In this document: positions 20,601 through 34,811 of the stretch, one piece after another | Layout of the letters: each line of letters starts with the position of its first letter | Numbering within the stretch: the stretch's first letter is position 1 | Assembly (NCBI RefSeq): GCF_030463565.1 | Contig: NC_134662.1 | Location: 3,844,001 to 3,908,000 of the forward strand | Length of the DNA stretch: 64,000 nucleotides | Reading direction: 5' to 3' | DNA from: Pelecanus crispus | Taxonomy: Eukaryota > Chordata > Aves > Pelecaniformes > Pelecanidae | The notes under the pieces: model-generated | What the model was told of the DNA's origin: nothing | Databases searched by the model: none | The model's input: only the letters and a program-made list of their open reading frames with translations | Program-made: the position numbers and the translations under genes

Positions 20601-21959
20601 AAGTCAAAGAGAGTTTTATCTTCAAGTTCAGCCTGTGTAAACTCCTCCCTAGAGGCCTGAGCTTGCTTGGACAAACTAAAAGGAACTTTCGTGCCAATAA
20701 GTTGGTGCTGACAGTTAGTGTGGGAAAAGGTAACAGAAACGGAAGCTTTGCATGGTCATAAGGCCATGAAATTACTGACTTGGCAGATGAACATCTTGAT
20801 TTCTGTCACTGGCGTCCTTAAATGGAATGCTTTTATCTTTCCTTATCTCCAAGCACATGTCTTCCTTTTCCTGATCTCTTTGGGGGGAAAAAAAAAAGCG
20901 CCTTTTTTTCTCTTGATATTTAGTTCCAAATAAAGGCTCTGGTAATCAACTAAGGATACTTCTTCAGTCCACTCCTGCTCTCATATTTACATCAGCTGAG
21001 AGAAACTGTCAAGTGGAATGAGTCTGAATTTACAGTTACAACTGAGCGGGGAAAAAAAAATGAAATATGTATTTACCCACAAAGGCTGAACTGACATACT
21101 TCTCATCTCTTCAATTAATACAAATCCATCTTGATCACTGCCGCAATTTTTACCTGCTTCCAACAAAACCAGGATCTTTGTGGGGGAGGGTTCTGGGGTT
21201 GGGGCTTGGGGGTTGAGTTTTGGTTTAAAACCTTGTGTCTGGCTCAGTATCTGCATGGCTGTGAGTGATGCAGCGTTTTAATTGTCTTTCCAGGAGAGGC
21301 TCCCATCTGATAATGGACACTGTGTATGCAGGACCCACACCTTTGTGCAGAAAAACAGGACATTCCAGAGCTGTATGGTAAATGTTTTCATTTTTTTTAA
21401 CCCATAGGGAATTTAGTGCACCAATGTAACCTATAGTTAAGTGAATTCATGCTCACTGGAGGAAAAAAGCAAAAAGAAAAATCTACAAGATTTTGCTTTC
21501 TCATGATTCTGATCTACACAGTAAGCTTTCAAGACGTCAGCACAGCATATGCTTATTTTACCTCTGTATTCAAGAAAATGTGGCCAAGTAATTTCAAAGA
21601 AGTCTACAGCATTTCAGTGGAGCTCTTAAAAACTCAAGGCTGACTAAAAGCATTGAAATGCTTATACCCTTTTAAGACTTTTCTGTGTCTAGTTTGAGCC
21701 CTTGGGGGGAAAAACATACTCAGCACTTTCTGAAAATTATTCTCTTGGAAGGTCTGTCAAACACAGGTACCTGGAATCATCTGAGAATGTAAACATCTGA
21801 ATCTTACTCTTTTTACATTTCAGTGGACTCTGTGCAGCCTTATGGTATGCTGAAGGTTCTCTGAAACCCTCTGTGACATACGCAGGCTTGTGCAAGCAGG
21901 ATAACTAAATAAAGAAACTAATTGTATAGGCACGACAGCCCTTTACCACTTTGTTCCTG

Positions 21960-22060
21960 TCCCTCCACCCTGTAATAGTCCTAGCTATGTTTCTCTTAAG
22001 TCTTATAACATCTATTTCACAGATTAGAAACCTGAGGCACGCACAAAGCAAGTAAACATG
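21960..22060 (+). repeat. Possible MIR-type SINE relic
   Basis: ATTTCACAGATTAGAAACCTGAGGCACGCACAAAG resembles the conserved MIR core region (bases about 22012-22047). Only this short stretch matches, so the assignment is tentative. Confidence 0.35.
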
Positions 22061-23659
22061 AGAGCTTTGGCTTTTCAGCTCCAGATAAGACAGTGCAGGA
22101 AACTGCAACAATCCCGGTAGGAAAACAACAGGATACAGAGCAGCAGTTCTTAAACTTGACTCCCGCCCCCTTCCCCCCCGCATGGATTGTGTGCTCCCAC
22201 TCGCTTGAGAAACACTTACTGGGGGCAGAGGGACACGGGACAGCTGTAAAATACACATATAGGAGGGGACGTATTGCCAGAGAGCTGCCAGGAATGGAGT
22301 GAGGGACGCTGGCGGGGGGATCTGGTGTCTGGGGCAGGAATGGGATGAAGCCGTACTTAAACACATCTGGTTGCAAGACGGCAGTTGAGAGCAGAGCAGA
22401 AGTAGCTCATGGCTGCCAAAAATCATTGAGCTTGTCCCACCACTTCTTAGCAAGGGCCTTTGGGGTGGATTAATCATTTCCCAGCACATCGTTTTTCCTG
22501 TTCTCTGCAATGTTTGTTTCCCTCCTCCCCCTCCCCTGTACAAGAGCCTTCTCAGCACCTCTTCAGCTCTTTTCCTGCTTCACCACGTCCTTCCACCAGT
22601 ACCTCCTGCCTTACTTGCAGAAATACAATTCCCAGGATACATTCTGTACTTGCTACAGGGCAGCATTCCTCCATTTTGAGAGATGCTCCCAGAAAATAAT
22701 ATCCAGTATATCTGATGGAGGGCAGGGTCTAATTGCATGCACCAGCCCTGAGCAAGAGAAGAGAGACTGCTGTTAAATATTAGCCTACAGCACCACATTC
22801 CTTAAACAAGAGCGTTTTTGTTCAAAGAATCGTACACAATTTTTTTCATGAGTCCTAATTATCTCTTCTCTTGAGGGTCTGTGTTACAGAGCTGCTGTCC
22901 TTGAAATGTAACTGTGAGCTCTAAATCAAGTCTTAAAAGAGCTAATAAAAGCTGCAGCCAGCTGGCAAAGGATCACCTGGTCCAACAAACAGTAATCAAC
23001 CACTAAAACCAGCTGTAGTAAAGGAAAAAATTAATTTAAACCCATGAACTTCTATAAATAGGTCCTAATATTTTATTTCCCCAGGAAGAAGTGGGAAAGC
23101 TGAAATTAGTGATGGGCAAATCTGTTCCTTGGGCAGAAAATGCTACAAGGTTGATAATAATCGCATTAGTTACCCTGTTAACGCTGCCATTTGTGAACAG
23201 CTTCACACTCAGGGTTAGTGCTGCCAGGGGAGAGCAGGCTGTTATTTTCTGTAACAATTCTATATGCAGGCTGTTTTTTATATTTTTTTGGTATTTTTTG
23301 TTTTCAGTTCTGCGTTACGAACAAGTAAAATGCATCAGCATAGAACTGACTGTGGGAACTTACTTTGTTCCCCAGCAGCCATTTCTATTAAAATGATCTT
23401 CTTTCACTTTAATTAATGGGAGGAGATGTGTGTTGGCAAGAAGGCATTTGCAAGAGTGTTTGCTAACTCTTTTAATTGCTTCTCTCGCTATTTGTGGTAT
23501 TTTTTTATAAAGCACAAGCTTCGCCAGCCATGGGATAACATCACCATCTCCTACTATAAAAATCACTTTTAATCCTCATAGTTTCGTGGCGTTTGACTGC
23601 AACAGGCTCAAAAATAAGACGGGAATGATGTAAAACTTGGATTCTTTTCTGATTCTTTT

Positions 23660-23880
23660 CTCTACCAGCCGGCGCCGGGGCTGTCGCAGCCGCCCGCCCG
23701 GTCCCCGGCAGAGGGTGCTCGGCCACAGGCCACGCGTGGCCGCCCCGCCCGGGTCCCCACTGCCGGCAGCCTCCCGTGGGCCCGGGCTGGCCCACGACGG
23801 CCTTCGCTCGCCGCTCCGCCCCGGCTTTCCTCGGCGGGCCCACGCCAGAGCCCTGCCGCTGGCCCTGGCTCCCATGCTGA
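23660..23880. promoter_or_regulatory. Isolated CpG island, candidate promoter
   Basis: About 220 bp of very high GC with about two dozen CpGs stands in an otherwise AT-rich interval. It lies 6 kb upstream of the first recognised exon of the minus-strand KIAA1958-like gene. On the minus strand the island ends in CGGCTG|GTAGAG, a plausible donor near 23664, and an AATATAAAC element sits just upstream near 23920-23930. A promoter role is inferred. Confidence 0.45.
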
Positions 23881-26800
23881 AGAAACGCTGCTGTGAACAC
23901 AGGGGTCAAGGTCCTCTTACGTTTATATTTAGGGTGACGGTGCCATCCCAACGCACTTCCTTATTCCCCCCAAAGAACCTTTGCACCTGGAGCTCCGGGG
24001 GAAGAAAGCAGCAAAAATTCAGTGCAAAGCTCTCGCCGTAGATTTACCGACTCTCAACGTGCCAACTTTATAGGAAACTTGCTATCTTACTGCTAAAAAT
24101 ATGGCAGAAAAATGCTGACCGGTCATGTTGCCTTAGCCAAGCACAGAAACTTCTCCATCTGCAGTCCTTGGGGCAGGGATAAGGGTGTTACTGTAGCTTC
24201 AGTTCTTTTGACTTCTTTTCTGCTGACAGATTTTTTTTTTTTTATATCAAACAGCAAAAGTTAACATCCCGTTTGGGAGTTTGCTAAGGGGAAGTTGCAA
24301 ATCTTACTTGTTTGATTTTATTGTCAAAGTGTTTATTGCAGCTTTATATATTTCTGAGCAGCCTTTTAAAGTTTAACTAAAATCATAGTGTGGCACACGG
24401 CATTTTTTTCTACCATCTGCTAAACTAAAATGAAATAACCAGTGCTGTAAGCCGGAGGACACATCATCCAAAGTTTCAAACACTGAACTGTGAGCGGGGG
24501 CCTAGCATCCATTCTTCTTTGCTTGATCTGAGCCAAAACACTCTTCCCTTCTGTTCTGCATCACACGTTACCTGTCCGCAAACCAGACTTCATAACACAC
24601 TCTGGATGAAGTGTGGTAGAAATTCATTATTAAATAGTATTTGTGGTGAATCTGTGACTTGTAATTAGACACAATTGTTCACAATGAGACATAGGAACCT
24701 CCTTTCTTACAATACAGAACAATTTTAATGACTGACACCTCAACTCATTCCCAGGCTTGAAGATTTCACCTTTTTAAAACACTTAAAATCTGTGGTGACT
24801 CAGTCTGGGGGTGCATGTAGAAGTCAGTCTCGTTAGCAACAGGCAAAGAGCTAGCTCTCGTTTTTACATCTCAAGTGTTTATGAAGGTTTGCTGAGGATG
24901 CAATGGTAAATGCCTCCTGGGAGTAGAAGAAATAACTTTGTTGGTAAACAAAGAGGAGGGAAGGTCCCCTCTGTGTGGGATTACTTTTTACAATCTCTGC
25001 TGGTGTCTCTTAGGCAGATGCAGATGCCCACAGCTGGCACAGGGAGAGCACAGGGAAACCCAGGGTGCGGTACCCATATAAAGGAAAGGTGCTTGTCCCT
25101 CACAAAAGACGTCTTACCAAGCAGCACCCAAACTTTTTGGCCACAGGCAACTTCATTAGTTTCATGTTATCTGGCCATGCTGATAGGACATTTGGGAGCC
25201 TAGCAGGCTTCGCACCTTTGGAGCCTTTGCTCCTATTTAATTTTCTACTATTGTCCTTGTTTTGAAATGCCACTTTCTCCCTTACCTCCTTCCAAGGTCA
25301 GGGAAGATGCTTTGGGAAGCCTCCTGTGGAGCACAGCAGCCTGTAGAAGGACAAGAATCTCACCGGCTCCTAGAGGACAGGGAAGCCTAGGAAATAAGGG
25401 AGAGAGACAGAAGGTATTAGTTATTTAGAAAAGTGATCTTAAAGCAACCTGAAGATCCCTTGTGTGGGATGGAAGCAATAAGCAAAAGGCTCTGCCCTGA
25501 GTGCTGAGTCTGCACTCAATTTTTACGGGTTCTGAATGGCATGCTTGAGGCAGGAGCTGGGATTGGCAGTATCTGGAGAGGCACCAGTAAGAGGCAGTGG
25601 CTCCCAGTTTCTGTCTCCCACTTCAAGCGCTGTATTCAGCAGGAGCTGAGAGCCTCACAGATGAAAAATACCACAGATGGATGGCATCTTGCCTCCTGGA
25701 GAGGCAGCAAAACCCAGCATTGGCACACCTAGCTGCTACTTTAGAAAAGAAAAAAATGCTCTGGCATAGTATCCGCAAGAAGATGCCAACCCTTGTCCTA
25801 CAGCAGTGATAACACATGTTCCAAAGTGTGAGCAAGAGCAAACAATTAAGCCCACTCTACAGATTCAAGCAAAACTTGAGCCAATGGTGGATTTGGATCT
25901 GGAGTCCTCTGCTGAAATTGCCCTGACTACACAAAAGGCACTTCTGAAAATACATTTTGGAAACTTTCTCCAAGCCTGTACCACAAGCGCAGCTGCCTCT
26001 TACTGGCTCTTCCAGCAGATGCTCTCAGATGACTAAGGCATCAGTGAATGCTTCTTAGAAAATCACCTAGGCTGCTGGCTCCCTGAAGCCTGAACGGGTA
26101 CCTCAAAATAGCTATTTGTGCGTGGCCAAGCTCTTTGGAACACAGGCCTGGCTATTAGAGGACTGGGTCACAGCCACAGCCGTGCTGCTCTGTTTACATA
26201 AAATCCTTTTTGTTCCTTCGGTGACCACATGTGTACTTAAGTCCTCATGACAAAACTTAAAGAGGGAAGAAACTTGCTAGCTGACTTCTAGTTGTTGCAG
26301 AAGTCACTGGTCAACTCGCAGTATGAAATTAAGTATTTTCTCAATAAATGAAGTATCACTTACATCTTTTTTTAAGCCCTGATCTTAAAGCAAGAAAATA
26401 TAGCTGAAGATGCCCCTCTGAATTAAACTTGGCTCTGCAAGAAGGCTGTTTCAGTTCATGAAAATCATCCTGTTGGCTTTAGGTGCTTGCAGTCCATGAA
26501 TAGCAGGGAGTCAGTCAGGGACAGATCTCCAGCATTAAGATGTGCCAGTGGTTCTTGCCTTTCTAACTAGTCCAGTTGTTGGGAGTCTCTTTCATACAAT
26601 GTTGATGCTGTGTTTTTAACAAGAACACCTATGAATTAAATGGTGTTTAGAAAATGCACAGGGTGCGTGCAGACCAGGTAGCTGTGCATAAAACTGACAG
26701 TTCTGCAAATAAGGAGCCTTTTGTGCCTCTGCGTTTTGGTCACCCATTAAGGCCCCATGGCTGACAAAGCACCCCTCGCACGGTGCTCCCCGTCATCGCC

Positions 26801-29800
26801 CTCTGCATTTGCTGCCCTGGTATCTGAGCATCTTACCAAATTAAATATTAAACGTTCTAAAGCGTATTGTGTTTCTTTTGTTCCTTTGGCAACTGAGATC
26901 TCGACTGCTCTCAATTCTCCCTGACTTCACATTTTGCAGGTTCATGTCTTAATGTTCTTTTAATGCTTAATTTAATACTCTGGAGTTCTTACTACGCATT
27001 CATGTCTGTTACAGAGAAAATTTGGTGTACACTACTAGACAAGGAGATAGCTATTTAATGAGCAGACATTTCTCATCAGCATCCAGACCCTAACCTACAA
27101 AGATGAGAAGTGCTGTGGGGAAGAGGTGGACGGGCTACGCAGCGGTGGCTGGCTGGACAAGAAGCTGTGTTTATTCTTAGCACCAAGGGTCACACCAAAC
27201 CCTGCCACTGATCACACTGACAGCTCCTTACGTTAGCCGAGGCCAGCTGTAACTATATAAATAATATTCAAAAATAATATTCAAAAGTGGTCAGTCTCTG
27301 TATTAAAACCCCAGTTCTAGGATACGGGATGTAAGCCGCTGTTTCTTTTCATACACTTCTATTTAGTTTGATCAAGTAAGAGCAACTCTGTTTTTAAGTC
27401 TGAAATCAGAACGTGAGATTTCTTAACATTTTCACCATCTGAAACACAAGCAAGTCTTCATACCACAAAAGCAAAAACCCCTCGGCTTCGGGAGCAAGGT
27501 TTCCCTGCGCTGTTTCCATTGCATAACGTCCTTCAGGAACATATGGGCCAGCAAACAGAAGACGTCCGCTGCATAATTATGGCACTGACAAACCAATTGA
27601 ACCTCAGCAGCTGCCACTGGGGAGATTTCATTCATTCCCAGTATTGCCTTTTAAACTTAAGTGGCACTGGAACAAACACATCTTTGATCCAAGTAGGAAA
27701 TCATTTGGAGCTTTGTGTTTAATAGAGCTGAAGCCCTGGGAAAATGATGTCTTTATTAGCCTGTATGACAATGCGGGCCTCATGGCAGGCACACAGCGGT
27801 TTGGTGTGTCAGTCCTCTTACTTTCTCGGATGTATTTGGACATATTTGTTCTTGAATCAATGTGGAAACAAGGACTTTAATTCAGCTGCGCTGCCGAAGC
27901 GCCTATAAACTGCATGCATGACATCAACAAGAAGTATTTGGGAAGGGGAAGAGGGAGCACAATTTTGCCAGTTCCAAAACAGAGCTGGTACGTCTCTGCG
28001 TTTCTGTCCTTGTGCCATGTCGTGCCCTTTTTGGGGTCACTTGTTTCTCCCTTATCTCCAGGGGAATTACTGCACTAATCAGGGTGTTGCATACTCCAAT
28101 ACAGAGGAATATACATGGCTGATACTGTGCTATATACACATATGTATTTAGGTATGCCTCTCTGTGTGCATATACCTTTAGATAATAGGACACCTCTTCA
28201 AGTGTTACTGAAATTTGTGCCAGCACATTCGCTGATATAATTTAATGAAAAATACTAAAAAGCCATCTGAAGAATCCGGTAAGGATACATTTTGGTGTGT
28301 TCCAGGCATGTATATTATAACCTGCAAGATTAGAATAAATCCTGCTCTGAATGGAAGCCTAGTGAGGAGGAGGTAGTGGTATGATGCCAGCTGCCTGTTC
28401 CATGTGAGGTTCTTCTCTCCTGCTATATATTAGTTGTGATGCTACTGTATGAGCTAATCAGCGCAAGGCCTAATTATAATTATGCTCCTCTTCCTGAATA
28501 GAGCAATGTCTATTTAGACCTGAGTACATACCCGGGCATGTTACGGGAATATTCTTAAAGGACATCGGCCCTTTGTTGTGCATCACAGTAAAGAAGAAAA
28601 AGATTACGTTGCCTTATACCGAGGCAAACGTAAACGTAGCTTTGCAAACTTTGCAACAGTAAGCTTACTAAGAAAGCAGTTAGATCTATAAAATATTCAG
28701 TAATGATTCATGGAAAGTAGTCACTAAAAATTCTTAATCCATTCACTTGCAGTAGTTTATTGAATTTGGTTTGGCAATATAGTTAAAGAAGTTGTCTGTG
28801 TTTTCATCCTGAAAAGATAGCATTGGGACTATATTCGAAAATACCATCTTGCTGTTATTTTTTTAAAAAGTATTCCCCTGGATCCTTCAGAAACTACTTA
28901 AATGCTTCATTTCTTAGAAGGTTGCTTTAGAAATGCAAGTAAGAGAGTTCCCAGCAAAACCACTTTATCTTATTTGCTGTTGGAGGTAATTGTAAACATT
29001 ATAAATCTAAATATTACTCTTAGCTACAAACAATTATATCAACTGAGAAATGGAAGCTGGCTTGCACGCAGCAAAATCCGACGTGCTTACAATAGGAGAG
29101 CGAGCAGCTTGCAGACACACACATCTAATGGAGAATTTCTAGATGCTCTGCATGTGTGTCTCTATCTCTTTTAGGGCTCCTTTTTTCATTTAAATCAACT
29201 GTGCTTAGGCTATGAAATCCCCCTGTCTGGAGTCATCCAGCATCTGTGTAATAGCCATTTAAATGGCAGATGCAATGGGAGACAACCTGACGACAGAGGA
29301 CATAGCTGATGAGCTAGCATTTCGGCGAACAATACCTCAGGCTGGCAGGTGAGCGACGGAGAAGCTTTAGAAATAATGCATGAGCTGCAGGCTCCCCGTC
29401 CACGTTAGTCTGTTACAGCGCTGCTCACCTGGGCAGCGGCCGTTTCATTTACGGTTCATCTCTCTCACAATGTCAGCTGCGCTGCTGGAAGAATTGGTGT
29501 AACGCGGCAGCCCGATAATGGACTTGGGAAAACCAGGCTACTGGTGCTGGTGTGCTTTTGCGAGAAACAGGCACCAGGGCTTTCCGGTTCTGTGAGTTAC
29601 GCGGAGCCCTCAAGGTTCCAGCGTGAGCAAGACCTCTTTGAAAACCTGCTTGCTGAGCCATCAAGACCCCCTAAGTGGTTTATCAGGAAACTGGCACCAT
29701 CATTAGAGGGTAATAAAATAAAATCATTGTAAGGAAATGAAAGAGCATTCCAGTCCGTTTCTGAGCAGATTTGTAGCAAGGGAAAGCGACTGAACTGCAC

Positions 29801-32800
29801 TAATCTTTCATTGCAAAAAATGCCCCCGAATAAAGAAAAATGAAATGCAGAAGTGCAGCTACAGAAGAGAACAGAAATTATGTTTATTTCCCTGCCCTAG
29901 GATAGCATGGGGAGATGTGCTTGTAGGGAGGGTTGTTTGTATAAATAAATGTTCATTCTTGGCAGTGGAATGCAAACTATGCTGAAGGGCTGGAAACAGA
30001 CCACTTTGTAAAGCTGAGGCCAGAGCAAGGGAAAGATGAAGCGAGGTTGTGGGGAGGAAATTCACATTCATTTTTAGCAACTTGGAGAGTTTCTCAAGCA
30101 TGTTTGACATTTTTAATTATGCTGATGTAGAGCCTATTCCAAGGACAAAAGAAGTCAGGATTACAGGATAAACAATTAGGAAATTTCATACCAGCCGGCT
30201 AGGGGTAGTGTTGCCTGTGGGTCTGGAGACTTTGCTGAAACACAGAATCATCTTTCATACTTTCTAGACAGATGGAATTTGGATGTCTTGCAAAATCTTC
30301 ACCTAGGTCAGGAGACTCAGGTCATGGTCTTACAAACTTTTACCAAAGGCGTATTTTTTGATAGCCCACGTTAGACAGGAAAGAGATTAGTCTGAACTGC
30401 TGCTATTTGTCCAGGCTTTCCTGCAAGGTTTCCTGAGAGGGTAGGAAACAATCTTGCTATGTTTATATCAATTGTCTCAGAATCTGTAACTTTACAATGG
30501 AAAATAAAACTGAAATTTCTCACTGAAAATAAGATCAGCTCTACAGTATCAAATCACAGAGTCATGGCCTGTTTGTCCATTTTCCACGCTCAGAACATCC
30601 TGCCTTGTGACCGCAGCATCTCACTTTACGTGTGTACCGGTGGAAAAGAGCTTAACGTGCTTGCTCGCCCGCCTTCCTTTCTGAAGAATTTGAAAAAAAA
30701 ATGTACCTACATTTCAGTTTCTGTGTCAAGGGTGATATATATGGCACTGGAATGGCAAGAGTTTCCCATCTGTTGTTGAGCAGAAATGTTTCAGAAACAT
30801 CATACGGTTGGGGTTTCTAATGCACACCTGCTCTGTTTGCCTCGGACACCCTGCTCCGTGTGCCAATGCAGGGGCTGGTGCTGGCACTCCTATGAGGAGG
30901 ATAGTTGAGTAGGAACTTGCACTCTCTTTGAGATAATGGAAAGTCACAGAGGAGGTATCCAGCTTTTGGGCATGAATAAATCATTAAGGGTATGAATTAT
31001 TCAGTGCTCATCCCTACAACACGTGCTACATTCAGACTCGAGAGGCAGTATCCCTATTGTGTGGGTTTTCTTCCCAAACATTACAGATGTATGACAGGCT
31101 AATGAATCTAAATATTCAAATGAAAGGATGGGAAATAAGATTAAGAGAATAATTTAAAAAATAGCAGTGAAAAGCTGCTCGAAAGAGTTGTGACACCTCA
31201 GGCTAGCATTACAACAGCCAGGCAATCTTTTAACTCGGTGGCGTTGTTGAAGCAAGCTGTCCACAACAGTTGAGAGTCACAATGTGAAGTATGAATAAAT
31301 AGCGGCTTAGGAAATTGGAAACACAGGTTGGAGGAAAGAGCTGCAATTATGGGCACAGAATCAATACAGAAACTGACCCAGCCTTCTAGTAACCTAACAC
31401 AAAAAACCAGTATGGGTATTACCTGGATTTCCCAAATGCCAGCATGTGATCTTGGTAGCACTTATTAGATAATTAAAAAATTCTGGGCTTAGATATGTGT
31501 TGTAAGATCTGTATCTTTGCCCTATGGTGCTTTTTTTAACATTCCATTTATTATGAGCTGAAATAGGTTGAATTAAGAGAAGAATTGGGTGGCACTGTTA
31601 AATCTGTATCACTGTAATTATTTTAATTCCACACCCCAAAATCACAGAGCCTGTGGCCCAGGTAAGCAGGGACAAGCTATGATCCCTAAGCAACACATGC
31701 TGACAGTTTATTATCCGAGAAGGCTGCAGCGAAGAGTTGCAGTTCTGGTGTACGTTGCAGGGGGTATAATCAAACCATAGATTAATCCACACCACTCCAA
31801 CAGCCTGGATGGGGGGAAAAAAAAAAGTCCTGTGTTGAATAGCCAGGAAATGGCCGGTTCATCCTTCACAGGAAATGAGTCACCGAAAAGCATCCGGGAG
31901 GAGCAGCGAAGACAGGGAAGTTCTGAAATAACATGGACTGATAACAACAGAATACTGCGTACAGATAAGTCTCTCATTTTGTCACAGATTAGAAAGAAGG
32001 AAAGAAACTTAAAATGTGAGCTCTTGTGATTATGCTTAAAATGTTAAGTTGATATAACTACTTGCAGCACAAAAAATACCTGCAGGTATAGTCAGGCAGT
32101 CTTGTTAAAAGGTGAAATCGGAATGTGCAATGGCAACACTAATCGAAGTTCCAAGCACAGATATACTTGCTTGCGAAGTGCTTTTCAACTTTGTCCCTGG
32201 AAGGGAGGCCTCAAATTGCTGTGGTGGCACCGCTGTCAAAAATCCAGCTTATGGAACTTGTAAGCTGGTTAGAAACATTTACTTCTGTTTAATACTGAAA
32301 GTGTATTAAGCTCAATTCCAAACCAATTTATTTATCAATTACCAATTGGTACACTTTTTGTTAATACTTATGCTGCCAAACTCTTAGGATCAGTGGAAAA
32401 AATACTCCCTTGCTAATGACATATACTGCTTGTAAAGCCACAAATCTGCAGTTAAGAAATGAACTTTTCCCAAGCACTGGAATTAACACAGCCAGCTCTC
32501 CAGCGCCTCTGTGTACCCACACCTCTTCCTCCAATAACGCCAGCTTTCTGCCTGCGTGGCTCACGACTTCTGGTCCCTCTCCTTTCCCTTCCCTTCCCTT
32601 CGGCACGAGCTGAGTGAGGGGATACCCATGCTCTCAGCAGTTTTGAGCCATGTGTGAACCGACGGGCCGATCAGAAGCCATGTGTGTCTTTTCGTTGGAC
32701 TGATAAATGCAGCAGTGAGTTTGCTCCTTCTCTGCTAGCTCTAGACTAACCATTTCCAGAGCTGTGATGTGGCATCATGAATGATGCACAAAAGAATGTT

Positions 32801-34260
32801 CTGGCATCCTGAGATGTTGCTAAAGCTGCAAATACTCTTTTAAATAAAACAGCCACGTTAATTGAAAGGGGTTTAAAGTAAAGCAAAGCAACAAAAAGAA
32901 GCAAAAGTATTTGAAATGCCCCCTGCCATCCAAGTTTCATTGGGACTATATTAGTAGCACCCTTATATATGAAAGAGTTTCCTGGTTTAGGACCTGGCAG
33001 GGTACTGTGAATAATGGGGGAGGAGGGGAACTTGCAGGAAAACAGTTGTCATTAAAACCAGTATCTAGGATATACCATTATGCACAGTAGTTTGGGTTCC
33101 TGAACAGAGACCATATTTTAGGAGGGTTCTTATTTTCAAGTCACTGATAGAAACGTTGGGTGGAAGAGGAAGAAGGGGAAAAAAACTTTGCTAGTTTGCA
33201 AAGGAACATAGTTATGTAGAGAAGTGTCCTGTGACTGTAGTACAGGCTTCAGAGCTATTTTAAAAATACAAAGGAAAAAAGGCAGGAAAAAGGTCTTTTT
33301 TGTTTCAGAGGGTTTTTCTTCCCTGCCTGGTAAATTAAATTCAAAGAGATAACATAGGCAGGAAGGGCTTAAAAAGAGAAAAACCTGGGTGTGTCCCGCC
33401 AAGGCCTTTCTAGCAAGTGAGTAACCGGAGCCCGGGGGAGGGTGGGACCATTTTGCTGGATTGTACAAAAGAAGTTGATCTGTACTTTTTCCCCTTTTCC
33501 CTCCTCTTTTTTTCTCACATGGCCATTTTCATGGGGGCTTCTTTTTCAAAACAAACAAAAAGATACACAGAGGCAGGTCTTTCTCCCAGCTGTTTTTTTT
33601 TTTTTGTGTGTAAAGTATTATTTTGTTCTTAAACGCATTCTCCTGTTTGGCCCGGAGAAAGACTGTGCATTACCCAATAACATCATTAGTCAGTTTGCTA
33701 CCACAGTATCTGAAAAGACGCTGTCTAAAAAATTCTGTTAATTACAGGAAGACGTCTGATAAAATGTTGCATAATCAACATTTCTGCTAGAACTATGGAA
33801 AATCTGAGCGAGCTTGCACGAACCTTAAAAGAGTCTTTTAAGTTAGACCACAATTGCACAGGAGAGGTCTTTGAAAAGTGATAATTCTTTGATGGCATCC
33901 ACCTGTGTTTGCTTTTCCAAAGATATCTGAAAAGCAGCTGGGATATCTGCACATGCAATAAACTAATGTCAATAGCTACTAGAAAATCAGATATTGTTCT
34001 TCCTAGTGATCAGTATCTAGCATTACTGACTTTTTTCAAAGTCTTTGCGTCATGTTCAGGGTACCCTTCTTTAGGGTACACTTCTTTACAAGTGGACTGA
34101 AAAACCCCATACTGGAAAAAAAAGAGTGATTCTGTCTCCATACTATCCTCTACCAATGAGGGATTTCTTACTTACAGTATATAAACCAGATTATTCTGAA
34201 GGGAAGATGAAGTGAAACACCTCCATGGGAAACACTGTTTAAAATAGGCATAGTTCAGGA
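23881..34260. other. Long AT-richer intergenic region; no gene supported
   Basis: Short open frames occur on both strands but none shows a recognisable domain or a consistent set of splice sites. It contains simple runs and short AT-rich palindromic stretches such as TAATTATAATTA near 28470, of the type seen in conserved non-coding elements, but conservation cannot be judged here. One micro-ORF with a donor is noted near 29275. Confidence 0.4.
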
Positions 34261-34261
34261 A

Positions 34262-34420
34262 AGTGCATTGTGGCTTGTGAGATGGGAGTTAAATTCCTGC
34301 TCTGCTTTGATCAAAACACTTTATCTCTCCTGCTCTCAGCTCAGCAACTCTATAAAGTGGATCGCCTAATCCCATCATTTTCCCATTCTTTGCCTCATCA
34401 AAGTTGTAAATCTCTTATCT
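34262..34420 (+). repeat. Possible MIR-type SINE relic
   Basis: The order TTAAATTCCTGCTCTGC, then ACTTTATCTCTCCTGCTCTCAG, then CTATAAAGTGG, then TTTGCCTCATCAAAGTTG parallels the MIR consensus (CTCTGCCACTT, CTCTCTGAGCCTCAG, TGTAAAATGGG, CCTCATAGGGTTG). The match is degenerate but collinear. Confidence 0.45.
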
Positions 34421-34796
34421 GTGGCAGAAGCCGAGCCTTTCATATGCAGTACCTAGTAAAATAACTTTGGTTTCAGATGAGGCCTTTAGTCGCCTGTAGC
34501 GATAGGTAAGAACATCCTTTTTCTCCATTTTAAAGGTCACTGCTGGAACAAGGGCAGAATGGCCAGGGAGCCCAATAAACCAGAGATATGAAAATTAGAG
34601 TTACCAGCTCTTGGTAAGATCAATGGAAGCTCTTGCATTTCACAAATGGTGACAAGAGTGAGGCAGTAAGTTGATGTCTGGTCCTGGCCAGCAAAATATC
34701 TGAGCATTGCCCCACTCTCTGAGAAAAGAAAGCATCTGGCCATAGGAACCAATACAGTAATACGTGTTTGGGAGAAAATAATAGACAGTTTCACTT

Positions 34797-34811
34797 TCCC
34801 CCCCCCCCCCC
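34797..34811. repeat. Poly(C) run
   Basis: A run of about 14 C bases (G on the minus strand), possibly length-variable. Confidence 0.8.

Larger units (their letters stand above)
17808..23659. other. Upstream region / putative 5' intron of KIAA1958-like gene
   Basis: No coding exon is supported. A GC-richer stretch at about 18620-19620 has open frames on both strands without family resemblance. Ancient repeat relics lie at about 20381-20600 and 21960-22060. If the CpG island at 23.66-23.88 kb is the promoter, this whole interval is the first intron. Confidence 0.4.

Noticed and set aside
21905..22558. 217-codon minus-strand open frame
   Set aside because: It overlaps a probable MIR-like relic, has no recognisable domain and no suitable splice or promoter signals. 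Length alone is not enough.
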